Assembly: GCF_030272615.1 (NCBI RefSeq)
Contig: NC_081415.1
Location: 374,869,392 to 374,933,391, forward strand
DNA length: 64,000 nucleotides
Source: Cryptomeria japonica
Lineage: Eukaryota; Streptophyta; Pinopsida; Cupressales; Cupressaceae
Direction: 5' to 3'
The stretch's first letter is position 1. The number at the start of each line of letters is the position of its first letter. Below are positions 22,186 to 35,130 of this stretch, piece by piece. The position numbers were made by a program, and so were the translations under genes. The notes below the pieces were generated by a model. The model did not search any database. It was given only the letters and a program-made list of their open reading frames with translations, and was not told the origin of the DNA.

Positions 22186-24641
22186 TCATAATGGCCAAAA
22201 TTGTTTGGGTAAAAAATTGGCAAACCAAAAGTATATGACTTTTTGAAAAAAATCAAAATTAAAAAAAAAATGTAGAAAGCCCTAGAAAAAAGACAAACTA
22301 CCTTATTAAAACTTAAGGGCATTTCCATAGCATAGAGGTATAGAGAGCAAATAAAATAAATCTTAACCCATGAATTATAGAAAATAGGATTTTGTTGCTT
22401 ATATTCATATTGCTAAGATTGCATTGCACAAAGCATACTTAATAATGCATAAATAATAACTAGATGGTTACAATTGACAAAATTTCAATTACAATATAGT
22501 TTGTACAAAATCAACATATAAACAAAGTTTCAAAAAAGTTCCAAAAAACCAAGCATAGTCAATGACTCTCGCTACTACAAATAGAGCTATTCTAGAGAGC
22601 TATAGGTCCTAATGATGAAGCTCCTAGTTCAGAGCCACTTCCGAGTCATTCAACCTTATGACCATCCAAGTTCACGCCCAAGATCTCAAAATCCTTTGGC
22701 TCAAAAAAATCATTAAAAAAATAACTCTACTTTGTTGAGCAAACAACGTGAACTACACAATGAGAATTAGTAGATTCATATTGTGATTTAACACTACTTG
22801 CAATTTTTAGAACACTGTGAAAGAGAACTATATTAAGAGTGTGAAAGGGAAATTATATGACAAAGGAAGCAATTACAAGGTTCAACTTAATATGTTTTGA
22901 ATCAAATAGCTTTGGATAGAGTAATAGAAAATGCTCTTGAAACAAAATCTTACATTTCAAAAGACAATGACTAATATTTAATGATATTGAAATGTTCTCA
23001 TTGATAGCTATTTTAGCAAATTTGTAAATTAGTGAAGGGGGTGTTAAATATTATTCCATTAGATATTAAAGACTTGCTAGTACAAAAGAAGGGAGCAGCT
23101 ATTTGAGCCACAATTCTAGTTTATTATTATTCAAGCAATTTTTCCTTGATTTTGCATATAAGTGGATAATGGTTCTCAAAACATTGATGGACTTTGCATT
23201 GAAAAGTTGAGAGATTATGGGTATACAATTCATAAAAAATGGAAGCATGAGAAACTTTCTATTGTAATGGGACAGTTGCTACTAAAATCAATTTCGGTCG
23301 TCAAAGGGAAAATATAAGAGGCTTGCTTCTCAAGGGATTAAGCTAAGCTTGCAAGACTAGGGCATGACTTCTCTCAAGGCATGTATTAGTTTACCTAATA
23401 CCTATTTAACATGAATGGCATGCTATACTTTATACATCTAAAGCATTCTTGTATTGCTATTACACTATTGCAAGCCTTTTGAACCTCCATGTAAATGACG
23501 AGCTTAAATGGAATGTAATTCCTTAACATATGTAGGGAAAGCATTTAAGTAGTGAGTTTCACCATTTAACAAAGCATTAAGCCTACAAAATTTACACAAA
23601 ATTCAAATAAACCAAATCAATCCTTCATTTTGAATTAAAATATTGTTACAATTCATTTTTTCAACACAAGCTGATTTTTATCTTTTAGATAGGAGCTATT
23701 GTGCTTAGGTTTCACAATATCTATATATAGTTATGTACATACTTAGGCTTGCTACTTATACAATTGTTACAACCCTACTTGCTTGTCATTAAAACTTGAT
23801 GGTTACTGCCAAATTGAAGCTCCAAATGTCAAAAGGGAAATTTTTCCCAACCTTAATCTTGATAATCTAAACAACCATCTTGATATTATTATTGGTGATT
23901 GGATTGTTAAAATTCTTTTTAATAATCAAGATGACAAGAATTCTAAGAAAGAAAACCTCTTTAGGTTGATATCAAGCCAATAGTGTTTCATTTCAATTTA
24001 GTTGGGCTTTTAATATTTACTTTTGGCAAGTGCTCTTTTAAGGCTCGAATATGTTAAAAAAATTGGATCGATCCATTACATAGTATTTATGATTTCGTCT
24101 ATTGTTTCGCACTAAATTGTCTTTTGATCTATATTCATGGAAAGTATTACTACAAGCCTAAGAAAAATGACAATAGTGTGGAATATTGAGAAAAAATCAA
24201 CACATCTCTTATCAATTCTATATTAATGTCCTTAACATCAAATGTAGAAGTATACCAAAAAGCATGTCTCTATTTTAGTGTCCTTAACATCTATTAGAAA
24301 TATATGTCCATTCGAGGTTGCCTACCTATGATTTACTTCAACAACCTGATGAAATTTGGTGAATCTTTGATGGTTAACCATATCCAGGTAGCTAGAACTC
24401 AATTTTGTGCTAAAAAACAACGAAAAAACTTTGACTAAATAGAGATTTGTGTGGTTAGGGTTTCATAATAGGTTGGTGGACAACAAATGCACTTCTTGGA
24501 CGATTTCTTTTTTGCTAATTAAATCCTTAAAAATTGTTTAGAATCGTTGAAAATTACAGGTGATTAAATTGTGGTTTTTGGGGGATTTTTTTTTTTAAGG
24601 ATTTATGCTTTTGTGTTTTCTATTCATTTTACACTCTTTCT

Positions 24642-25012
24642 ATTATATATTAATCAATAGAACAATTCATATTAATATGCTATATAAATAATTTCAAGCC
24701 TCGAACAATTGAAAATCATTTTTCATTTTTCACAAATGTCTTAATGAAAAAAAACAAACATAATCTTTGACATCATCTCAATCAATTAATTAAGAAAAAC
24801 TTTGACACCTTTAATCTTGTCACAAACACATTCACATTTTAAAATATAATTTTGTAAAGTACCACTTAATTATCGTGGAAACAATACCAATTCTATTAGG
24901 AATGTCTTTTGTGGAACGTTTTGACAAGGAAACAAAATGTTTTAGCTCTAAGGCAATAGCCACAAGTGCTTTTCAAAACAAGACATAAATTGTTGTTTCA
25001 ATATTATATTTT
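24642..25012 (+). repeat. Direct repeat, copy 2
   Basis: Partner of 21772-22185, offset about 2.86 kb and ending about 330 bp before the terminal RCC1 exon. It could stem from an old transposon pair or a local duplication. Confidence 0.75.
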
Positions 25013-25288
25013 CTATGATTTTTATACCATTCCCATCAAAATTAAATTTCAAAGATTTCATGTGCACAAGAAAGCATCATTTAATATTGGACTTCGAACT
25101 TTGAAAAGTGAGCCTCACCAATACGAATACACTATATTTTTAAATTTTCTTGAGAAAACATATTGAATTTTTAGTATTCAAGGAAATTTATTGAGGAACT
25201 TTCTTGTTATGAATAATCCATGGAATTTGATATAAAGGTCAACCATTTAGCATCTATTGTATGTTACTTCTAAAATCATGTTTTTGAG

Positions 25289-25353
25289 TGTTTTTGTGTA
25301 GGGTCTTGATAATTACTTTAACTTGTGTTTTTCTTTTGTAGGGCCTTGGTAAT
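25289..25353 (+). repeat. 40-bp tandem duplication of the 3' splice site
   Basis: 'gtgtttttgtgtagggtcttgataat' type sequence (25289-25313) recurs 40 bases later as the acceptor and first bases of the exon. Both copies have a T-rich tract plus AG. Use of the upstream AG (25301) would add 40 nt, shift the frame and meet a TAA within the former exon start. Confidence 0.8.
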
Positions 25354-25461
25354 GAGCTTGATTATCATGAACCAACAAAAATTGGTTTTGGTGAAGATGT
25401 TAATGTATTACAAATTTCTTGCAGATTCAATCATACAGGAGCAATAATTGAAGAAAAATGA
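25342..25461 (+). CDS. RCC1-family protein, terminal exon with stop codon
   Basis: Thirty-nine codons and TGA, opening in phase 0 after a TTTTCTTTTGTAG acceptor. Joined to the exon at 4940-5019 it reads ...GGQL|GLGNELDYHEPTKI... and ends VLQISCRFNHTGAIIEEK. This is the closing half-repeat typical of plant RCC1-family proteins ('GHG.d.d...P..v......v..vsCGfNHTgA'). The Gly after Cys, usually conserved, is Arg here, which may be tolerated in the final strand or may signal early decay. Together with 4940-5019 this gives the last 65 or so residues. The following AT-rich sequence is the likely 3' UTR. Confidence 0.8.
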   Translation, partial: GLGNELDYHEPTKIGFGEDVNVLQISCRFNHTGAIIEEK

Positions 25462-27194
25462 TTGATGGCTATTATTTTTAGGAAATGTGCTTTCGATGTA
25501 TTGCTATAGGAAAGATAATATCTATTGAAATTATATTACTTATTTATATGTAAAAGTGGATATTGTAGCATAGTGTTACAAACTTATAAATACCTAAATT
25601 AATAAGATTGATATAAAATATTATATTATTGTGGTATTCTTTTGTTCTTAATTCCTTCCAAAACTTTTTTGCAAGTTTTTGAGATCGATGTAATAAATTC
25701 TTGGAGGACTTTAAATCTTTAGTAGCTCCTTGACATTTCTTGAACTCGCAAATTTAAGATACTGAAATTATAGGAAATGTTAGGTCCCAAAGCCACTACT
25801 TCACTTACAACAAAAACTTCATTCACAAAGCCAATATTGTTATCTAGGAAGTGATATCAGTTCATCATCAAAACCATGGAGGGTTCAAGGCCAACTCTAG
25901 AAAAATGGGGTATCTCTCCTATGCTTCGAGCTCTACTTAAACTATAGAGAGTATTCCTAATGGTTGATTAAAAATGAAATGGCCAAAGAATTGGTAGCTA
26001 AACTCAATTATTGATTCAATCCCAAGAGTTGTCACTAGGCTAAGAACAATTAACTATCTTATGTTTGTATATAGTTGATTAAACACTTTTATAATGAGTG
26101 CAAGGTGAAAGCAAGATACATGGTTCATAGAAATTTATGAATATTATTCTATGTAAAAATGGTGAAAACATGAATTGCATGGACTAAGTCGGTTAGAATA
26201 GAAAGGTTATAGATTTGTTCATTTTCTATTTAAAGTAATTTAGTTTGATTAATCCCAAGTTGATATTTATTTATAGGTCGTTGAGTCAAGTTAATAGGAG
26301 GAAATGGAATGAAAGACAAAATACATTATCTAAAGGATGCATCTAAGTGAAAGCACTACAGGATTAACATAATTAGTTATCCACAATCTAATGGTGTGAG
26401 TCCACACACAAATAATGAATGATCATTACAATATGCTTGTAAATGTTTTAAAATGCTATCATATTTTCAAAAAAGAATTGTAGCATCAAATGTGTTGATG
26501 GGAAACTCTATTGTATTTAGAAACCATTAACAAATACGTAAGATTTGAAAGACATTACATCTACAACATGATCTACCATGGTACCTTCATAAATACTTTA
26601 ACAACTTTTATTGCAATCCTATAACCAACCTTCAATGGTTAAAACCTTTGAAATCATTGAAAATTCTTCTACATTGAGAATAATTAGTGAGCAATCCCCT
26701 TTGAAGAGTCAAAACTATCAAAATATAACCCTTGGTTGAAACCCTAATTCATGACACTATAGCCGGTGCAAGATTTATGGTAAGGATGAATCTCGTTTAA
26801 AATGGGTGCTCTACATTGAAATTAGCACTTGCAATTGCATTTGGCAACTAGGTGGAACATTTTATTTGGGTGGATGGACAACCATCCACAATGACAATGG
26901 TAGCTAGGACAACTACATTCATGATAAGCAAGTGGTGGGTAATGTATAGCATTGTTTCATTTGGCTCAAAAACCATTTTGAAAATGCCTCTTAATATAGG
27001 AGCCTTTATCCATTTCATTCTCCTACTTACATTCTTTGTTCCTCAAGGGGCATATCAACACTAAAAGCTAAATTTAAACCACAAGTCCTCCAAAGGGCTT
27101 TTCTCACATTTACAACCAAGTGTTTGCCCCAAAACCAATTTTCAAAACCTTGTCAGGTTCTTACAAGGTTACAAGAACCTAGTTAGAAGCTAAT
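25462..27194. other. 3' UTR of the RCC1 gene and intergenic DNA
   Basis: AT-rich. Candidate poly(A) context (aataag/ataaaa) occurs near 25600. Beyond about 25650 I see no gene. The stretch 27140-27194 carries an 'aaggttacaagaacc' motif that also recurs to the right of the copia-like LTR. Confidence 0.4.
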
Positions 27195-29576
27195 TGTTGG
27201 CATTAGATTGTCATTGATGTGAACAGTTGAGAAGATGCACTGGACATAAATGATGAATGTCCAAGAGTGAAGATCAGCTTGACAGAGAATGAGCAGGTTG
27301 ATAGAGCTGAGTGAAGCTACCAAATGAGTATTGGGCAGATACAAAAGAGCAGGTGTAGTTTATATCTTGAACAAGAAGTTCAAGGGGTGAGATGTTGTGC
27401 TCAATGAAGAAGAATCTTGGAATGAAAGTTTAGACTAGACGATTCTAGGTGCTACAACAATGCCATATGATGATCTAGAAGGAAAAGATCAAGATGTCCA
27501 CAAGCACAAAATTCACAAAGGTAAGTTGAGCAAAGAACAATGAGAATAATACAAGCATGATGAAAAAGTATGGAGTTTATGTTTAGTCAAAAGCCACTGT
27601 GAAGACAAAGGCCATTGAGTTATGAAGGCATTGGGCGAACATGCCTAACTCAGAAAAAGTGTTGTTGCAGTATATCATAATACATTGTGTTAGTCGCACG
27701 AGTGTTTATAGGGATTGCATAACACTCTGTGTTAGTTGGACTGTTGGAAACACCAGCTCAACACTGCGCTCATGAGCCCACCATGAATGCCTCCTACACA
27801 CGAACCATTTGTGAGCACATGTATGTTGATGGGTCACCATCTACTATATTGTTGAATGAAATATGAAGGTTATGTGGACAAAGTCCTTGTTGACTGGTTC
27901 ATGAAACTGCAAGGGCAAATGCCTATCAAAGAAGATTTTCAGTTTGACCAACATATAAGTAAAAAGGGGAAGTAAATGAGACTGTGTACATAAAAAAATC
28001 AGATCGCAAAGGTTGCAATGAATTAGAAGAAAGAGGGCATTTAATGTGGGTTGTTTCCAGACTAAAAGGAGAAAAGATAGATCTTTTAGGGGCTCAAGTA
28101 GATTTTGAACTTCTTTTTGGAGGGAAGATTGTCTGTGGTACGTAGATGACCACCAAGTAAGAAAAGAGGATATGATAAGTGAAGTAGAGTGAGGAGGTAA
28201 TGAGTGTGAAGGTGTTGTGTGTGAGTAGGAGAGAGAGGAGGTGAAGAAGGTGTGGAAAGGCAGAGAATACAAAACAAAGGAGAAACAGGGGTGCAAAGAA
28301 GCAATTTCAAAACGTGTGCATTACATAGTGGTGAGCAAGAACATAACTCAGGAACACTTGAACACATAAATGATCATGAAATAGTTAGAAGCAAGATTGT
28401 GTGTCTCAATGAGCATGGGAGGTTGGTGAGCAGAGAGGTAGTGGAAGCACGTAAAAATGAGGAAGAGGTATTGTTGTGGAGAGAGATGGAAAAAGAAGTT
28501 TAGTAGAGTGAACTAAAATTCTTGAGCAAAACATAGAAACCATACGTAAGGTGCTGCAGTAAAGGAAGAGGTGGAGAAGGAAGACACAATAAATCTCGGG
28601 GAGAAAAAGTAAAGGTGAAGAGGAGCAAACTAAGAATGTCACCATAACATAATGGAGAGCAAGCATAACACCGAAAGAGACTACATGTTGAAGGATCAAA
28701 GGTGAAGAGAGGACAAGAGATATCTGAGAATCAAAGCAGAGAGTAGAACAACACAAGGCTAAGAAGGATTGTTAGATGCACTCTTGTTGAAGGTCAAGTG
28801 AATGGTGGTGAAGATAGTAAGCATAACAGAGGAGAGATTATGAAGTAAGATTGGAGTGAGCAGCTGAGGCACATCAAACGAGTCACAGAGCAAGAAATTG
28901 AAGGAGATGTAGAAAAGTGAATGTTAATTCCATGCAACAATATTGGCAATGCAAAGAAAGTGAAGAAAGAACCCAGGATAAGGAGATGTAGTGCAATAGG
29001 GTGCATGAGGAATAACAGAGCAATGAAGTGAAGAAAATATATTGTTCAAGGTATTAACAGGTCGAAGAGTTGAAGGGGGTTGTAGAGGAATGAACTAAGA
29101 GAGTCAACATAACACAGAGGCAGAGCATGCATAACACTGCGAGCAAGCAACAAAATAATAATGAGTTACAAAACTTCATTTGTAACAAGGTACATAATTG
29201 TAATTTAATATTTATACATTATATGTCATCTGAGTTGGTGCTCAAATTAGGTGTTGGTGCTCCTTTGGGTTGTTGCCCATAAAATTAGGGGTTGGTGCTC
29301 CTTTGGGTTAGTGCCCATAAAGCTAGGGGTTGGTGCTCCTTTGGGTTGGTGCCCATAAATGTGTAATCAAACTTTTACTTGTGAGGCTGGAATAGAGTAG
29401 TAGTCTCTAAAAAATTTTCTCACTAAGGTGTTTTTTCCATCGTGCGTTTTCCTCGTACACACTGTGTTATGCATATATGTGTTTAGTGTTTCAATCTTTG
29501 ATATCTCTGCTTTCTGACTTTAGTGCTTTTATAATTTAAAAACAGGTTATAAAGTTCCACTGATTCACCCCCCCTA
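27195..29576 (+). mobile_element. Copia-like LTR, probably solo
   Basis: It begins TGTTGGCATTAG, then 'ttgtcattgatgtgaac', the same opening logic as the LTR of copia element C at 38582 (TGTTGGATATTG ... 'ttgtcattgatgtaaac'). The right end resembles copia LTR ends, 'gattcaccccccct' near 29560. No primer site or pol follows, so a solo LTR is likely. The exact right end and target duplication were not found. It holds a purine-rich body with scattered 'cataacac' motifs and a 38-bp tandem repeat. Confidence 0.55.
29253..29357 (+). repeat. 38-bp tandem repeat, about three copies
   Basis: 'gttggtgctcctttgggtt' starts at 29253, 29291 and 29329, an exact 38-bp period, with a fourth partial copy just upstream (29232). 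It lies inside the copia-like LTR. Confidence 0.92.
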
Positions 29577-29639
29577 TCAATGATCCATTTGTGTTCATTA
29601 ATGCAAGTTGTAAAACCTTTTGGGGCATCAAACATTTTG

Positions 29640-29930
29640 AACCCTAACAAGGTTGTGAGAACCTTGATGGGAGTTGGCATAGGAATATAAATTACTTATA
29701 ATCATGGAGAAAGCCTTATCAATGCTTCTTTATTTAAGAAAAAAACTATAAAACCCATGATGGGCCTTGATAAGGTTGTGACAACCTTGTCGACCCTTGA
29801 TAAAGGTTTAAAAAACTCTCAAGAAAGACGACAACTTACTTTTGTACTTAGAACATTTAAAAAAATCAAAGAAGTAAACAATACTTTCATTGGAGTTCAA
29901 CAAGGTTGTGAAAACCTTATCAACTTCTAA
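29640..29930 (+). repeat. Spaced palindromes AAGGTTGTG-AACCTT
   Basis: Near-palindromes of the form AAGGTTGTGRNAACCTT occur near 29650, 29774 and 29905, about 125-130 bases apart. The middle one, AAGGTTGTGACAACCTT, is perfect. A weaker copy (27166) lies left of the LTR, so the LTR seems to have inserted into this repeat tract. Confidence 0.65.
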
Positions 29931-31330
29931 CAAAGATTTTGAAATGTCAACCAAGCATCTAAACTCAAGGATTCAACAACTTTGGAGCTTGCTAAGACTT
30001 CTAAAGAAAGGGTAAAGGGCCAACAAACAAAAGAAAACCCCCTACAAAAATTTAGGCAAACAAATCTGTGAGAAATCACTTACAAATATTTCAAAATTTT
30101 TGAGGCCCTAATATGACACATTATATGTAAATGATTCATTTGATTATTTAATCCCTATACCCATTCAAAAGTAAAGTAACAATGTCCATTTTGTGAGCAT
30201 TTTCAAACAAATTTGCGCCCACCAAATAATCTAGGTTCATATATAATGTAACATGTAAATGAATAAATATTTAGTCATAAAAATACTTATTGATATCATA
30301 TACTAACAATTTTTTAGTTGTTGCAGAGATTTTGAACCTCATCACTTCACATTAGCCTTAAGAATATATAGTTTAATTCAAACTCAACATATTTTGAGAT
30401 ATACATAAATAATATAATTTTAGTAAATATTATCTTACAAATAGAAATACATTGACATTACATTCCCTTTTATCGTTCCCTATAAATTTACAAAGAGTAT
30501 GTTCATATGCATGTTGTCTACGAACCACCATATAGCTTGATATATTGTTAGAAATAATGTATATGATTAAGAAAACCTTAAAGTTAAATTACAAACTAGT
30601 GCATTTAATGAACTGTTGTCCACTCTTGACCTTAAATTAAAGAAATTCTTGAATGTCTCATTTGAGATGACATTAAATCTAATCTTAAATGGTCGATATC
30701 ATTGTAACTACACTTTCACAATTAGTTTGCATCCAGTTTAATTGCCACCTTCATTGTAACTTGAATTTTGAATATCTTTAAAGCTTTTAAGATGCAATTT
30801 TTTATTTGGTACATGTAAGGATTGAATTAGTTCACAACTTGAAGGGACATACTGCCTAATTCATCCCTCATCATCTCATACTTGAGGATTGAGGAGTAAA
30901 GTAGAAATTTGAAATGTGTAAGATTATAGATACAATCATAACTTTGACTATCATTAAAGATCTTTTGTAGATTGAGATACAAAACCACACAATTTGTAGA
31001 AACATATCTTGTTGATATCTACATTCATAAAAAAATACCTAAGTTTTTGGGTAACTCATCATTGACTTTTCAACATTTGTAGATAGCATAAAACGACGAG
31101 GCATTTCAACATCTAATAATAATTAATGGTAAAAAAGGAAGAATCAAGCCTATCACCATCTTATAACTTGAAACAAAAGATGGTATTAAAATAATATTAA
31201 ATCATTAATAGTGTATAAAACATACATTTGTAATAAAGTTGCCTAAGTGACATAAGTGAGTTTACTATTTTTTTGTGTTTAGGGTGAACCGTGTCATGCT
31301 TATCCTTTTACATGTTTATTTGGTTTCCTT
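29931..31330. other. No recognised feature
   Basis: AT-rich intergenic DNA with short ORFs only. It ends with TCCTT (31326-31330), the left flank of element B. Confidence 0.4.
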
Positions 31331-31493
31331 TGAAGGGAAAATGGGCATCCCAAATTAGCATCTGAGATCAATTTGTGCATCCAGTATTCAATACAAACAC
31401 ACACTACTATATCATAAAGCAGAATCGAGCACAATTTATTTTCCACCCTAACCCTTAGAGGAAAGTGAATGCAATTTTAGATCTTGCCAAATC
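31331..31493 (-). repeat. 3' LTR of element B, left piece
   Basis: Matches 49047-49208; it continues at 37440 after element A. The junction AAATC is repeated on both sides of A. Confidence 0.88.
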
Positions 31494-32788
31494 TGTATTG
31501 AAAGCACAGGGTGGAAACGCCTTCCACAATGCTAAATTCAAAGAGGGAAGAAGCATAGGTGACTTTTAATTATAGATTACAGTCATTAAGATGCACATAA
31601 CATAAAACCAAAGTAGAACAGAACAAGATTCACACACAAAGCAAACACAAAATTCTACGTGGGAAAACCCTTACAGGTAAAAAACCCACCACCAAAGGAA
31701 AATAACTTGTATTACAGTAATAAGACAATTACATACAAGTTACAAATTATACTCTCAGGTGTATATTCATAGTCTTTGTTCTGGAAGTGTTCAACCTACA
31801 GACAAAATTTGGCCCACAAACCACACACATGGATTGTCTTCAATTCAATAGAATTACAACCCAATCAATCAAGAAATATGCTCTCTCTGATTTGCTTCCA
31901 ACAACCTGCAACCGTTTTTTCAGACACTTTAATCTGTCAAGAAATACGGTTGTTTTAGTTTCCTCATGACTCCAATCATCAAACTTTTCAGTTGTTGAAA
32001 ACACAGTGTAATCTACACCGAATTCCAACCGCACTCCACAGACTTTAGCTCGGACCAATTATCAGCATCCAACCTAACAGGTCAAACCGAGGCACACATG
32101 GTCCCTACTGAATCTCAAAGGCTATTGGCAAATGCTCCAACACGGACCAATTACCAGCTTCCAACTTAGCATGTCAACATGAGTTAGTCGTGGTCCCCAT
32201 CAAGACCATCCCAAAGCTTATCGACTTACCGACACCTGATGAAAGTGTAACTCATTAGTTTATTGCCATCAAGCTTTGTTTCACCCAATCTCTTATCCCC
32301 AATAGTGTTGTGTTAGTGGGGCTCTCACAAGTCTCATATCGACTTATCGACATAGAATCGAACATCGACATTAAAATAGCTTTTTCGAAAACTCAAGTTC
32401 AATTGATAACACTTTTGCCCGACACTGAATAGTCTTATAAAAAAGATCTCATTGGATAGAAAAAGTGATTTCGCCTATCGAAAACTCAAGTTTTATTGAT
32501 AACACTTTTTACCGATACTGAAGAGTCTTATCGGAAAGATCTTATCGGACAGAAAAGTGACTTCAACTATTAAAACTCAAGTTCCACCAATAACACTTTC
32601 TACTGATACTGAATAGTCTTATAGAACTTGATGCATCTCTAGTTGTGTGTAAAACATGAGAGATATTTAGTCGGCTTTGGAGCTTGTCGACAACGTGAAT
32701 GTTTTTCACACTAAATTGCTCACTGCAAAAACCAAATGCCATCTGATCGAGATTTCAACCAGTAAGTTTGAAACACCCATTCTCAACA
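31494..32788 (-). repeat. 3' LTR of element A
   Basis: 1295 bp. It matches the 5' LTR through 'cattaagatgcacata', 'caccaccaaaggaaaat', 'ctctcaggtgtatattcat' and the end 'acacccattctcaaca'. Confidence 0.92.
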
Positions 32789-32899
32789 TTCTCCCACTTG
32801 ACGAACAAAATACTGATATCTTCAAAGCATTCAATATTGAACATTAGCTAGAGCAACATCCAAAATGTCTGCTCCCATCCAACTATTAAACCCACGGGA

Positions 32900-35085
32900 T
32901 TGAAAAATAGCACCCGCAACAAGTGCTAATCATCCAATCTTACATACCATAGAGGTATCCACCATCAGTAAACTCATGCCACCAGCATAACCAACACATA
33001 ATCTGCAACCATGAGCTCCATGTGCAGACCAGTCAGTGAAGACCAAACACATCTAGTAACTCCCACTGCATGGGTAATGCCGAATCTAAAAAGAATGAAA
33101 AATATACGCAGTCGACCAATCACAACACATAGAAAAAGTAACCATGTAGTACCAAGGACCATCCACAAAGATAAGCACATCCTGCATACAACATTGCTGC
33201 AAGAAACACCTCTCTCAACAAATCTCATATATCTCTTCCAAGTTCTCCACATCTGATAGATGAAAGAGATACAAGAACCTCCATGTCATCACCCAAGTAA
33301 CAACATATGACCACAAACTAGTGATCACTGCAGCTCCATACAAAACCTCACATCTAGTGCCAAGTGAATCTGAACACCCAGGAAGATCACTAAAAAACCA
33401 AAGAGAGAAAGATGAAAACCAAAAACATGTAGCATTTCCTTCTACACACACTTGTAAGTGTCAGCTATGGCAAGTAAGGTCTCCTTTACAACCCCAAGAG
33501 AAGATCAAACCATTCCATTTCCTATTTCAGGAAATCAGCCCACTACCATCCCCTATGTTAAGGGGATAACATGATATCCATTTCTCACAATGAATCCTAC
33601 AAAACTATCTAACTTTAGCTCAAGATCCATGAGTATGAAAGAAAAACATAAAGCGCCTAAGAAACAATGGGCGATACCTCTCAAGTGATAAACTACTGAG
33701 TATACCAAGAGTGGGGAACGAGAATGCCCCTCCAGGATTTCCAGGTTATCATGACTCATCCAAGAGCAATCTCCTCATAGGTTTCTGTTGAATTCACTTC
33801 CAACCAAGATGTAGGCTCCTCAGACTTCTAGCTGAAATCTCATCAAGAGTAACCATCTCATCATACATCTCTCATCTCAAGAGAACTATAGCCTCACCTA
33901 AGTCTCTATGTATCCATGAGTACCAACAATTGATCAATCCATGCCAAACTCCAAATGCATCTCTACATTACCATGAAACTCTTAGACATATGACCAACAC
34001 ACCCAATTACAAAGAGAACTCACCAGACCACTATCAAAACTCCAATATGCAGAATCAGGAACCCATCACGACATCGTGATCTTACCATCCCCACTTAGGA
34101 GATCACATGCTCCAAGTGAACATACCATGGTCTCAAGAGCAATGTATCGTGCCAGACTCTAAACTAGTATCAAGAGTATACCATGACACAACACCAACAT
34201 CACCTATCAAGCATAACCAACACCACAATCAAGGAATCCTTGAGCCCTCAAGATGTCAACATATCATGAAGATCACCATCTCCTACAAGTGTACCTGCAA
34301 ATGTGAAGACTCTTTTGCAGCAACATGATCTAAGGCATCCTCCAAACATCTGCACACTAAGAAGATCATCCACCATCCAATTGTGAATATGCAGTCATTG
34401 CTAAAGCTCCCACTGATCCATGGTACTAAGCTCTTCAAGCATCATGACACACCATCTCCCAAATATGATAATCTTCCAACTCCACACACAGAGGTGTACT
34501 ACTAGTCACACCAATTGAAACCAAGATCTCTAAACCAAGGAAATACACCATGCTATAGGACTATCCATGTACTCACTTATCATCCATCCTCTTATCTCAA
34601 AGCAACCACACCAATGCGCAAGTGACCACAAACAAGGCCAACTAACAAGTCTGCATAAGCATTGAATCAAATCTCGTGGATATAGACACTCCACATCCAA
34701 GTTATCCCACTGCAACTAAATAAGTGATCAGCCCACACAACTGCATAACTCACAGATACAATAAACTACATGCAAAACTCACCATCATATTAGCTACATG
34801 CAAAATGAGATCTCAAATAGAATATTCATGCAGACAACATGACTTAAGAACCTGATCAAGCACAAATACGATTTACCAATCATGTCCACATCGAGCACCA
34901 TAGTCTAGGAATCCATCAAGCACCACCACATAAATGCTGAGTGACTAATCACTATCAACATCCTCATGTAGAGAAAGCATCTCACCTCCTCTCACCAAGC
35001 ACAAAGCATTCATGTAGAAACACAACTATCTCATCCAATAACACCCCAAAGGAGCAGGACGTAGAAAATAGATCTTCAACAAATC
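32900..35085 (-). repeat. Internal block shared by elements A and B (copy in A)
   Basis: About 2.2 kb homologous, at roughly 80 per cent by eye, to 45890-48205 in element B. Examples: 'accaaggaccatccacaaagat' type phrases at 33150 and 46150, and 'gactcatccaag' at 33755 and 46861. On the minus strand some stretches translate alike (for example a VYHLRGIA segment), but frames break and most differences are transitions. I find no known domain and do not call it coding. Confidence 0.82.
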
Positions 35086-35130
35086 CACAAGTTTCTTGGT
35101 ATTCCAGAGCACCTTCATGATCAATCCATG

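Larger units (their letters stand above)
5020..25341 (+). other. 20.3-kb terminal intron of the RCC1-family gene
   Basis: Inferred from the compatible GT donor at 5020 and AG acceptor ending at 25341, and from the two flanking exons completing one RCC1-type C-terminus in phase. The intron is filled with transposons: a minus-strand chromovirus, a giant LTR with a TRIM, a LINE ORF1, a chromovirus LTR and PPR fragments. Very long transposon-rich introns are known in conifers. No transcript evidence is available here. Confidence 0.72.
20777..25341. other. Distal intron, AT-rich, one diverged direct repeat pair
   Basis: No domain or RNA gene recognised. The block 21772-22185 recurs in direct orientation at 24642-25012, with shared phrases 'attatatattaatcaat' and 'tcaaaacaagacataa'. 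The ORF at 23783-23983 has no recognisable motif. The last 70 bases hold two copies of the 3' splice-site region. Confidence 0.5.

Noticed and set aside
21772-25012. Direct repeat pair as LTRs of an unknown element
   Set aside because: No TG...CA ends, primer site or polypurine tract at the inner edges, and no coding region between.
28086-28756. Ser/Leu/His-rich minus-strand ORFs of 93-150 codons
   Set aside because: Antisense of a purine-rich LTR body; compositional, no domain.
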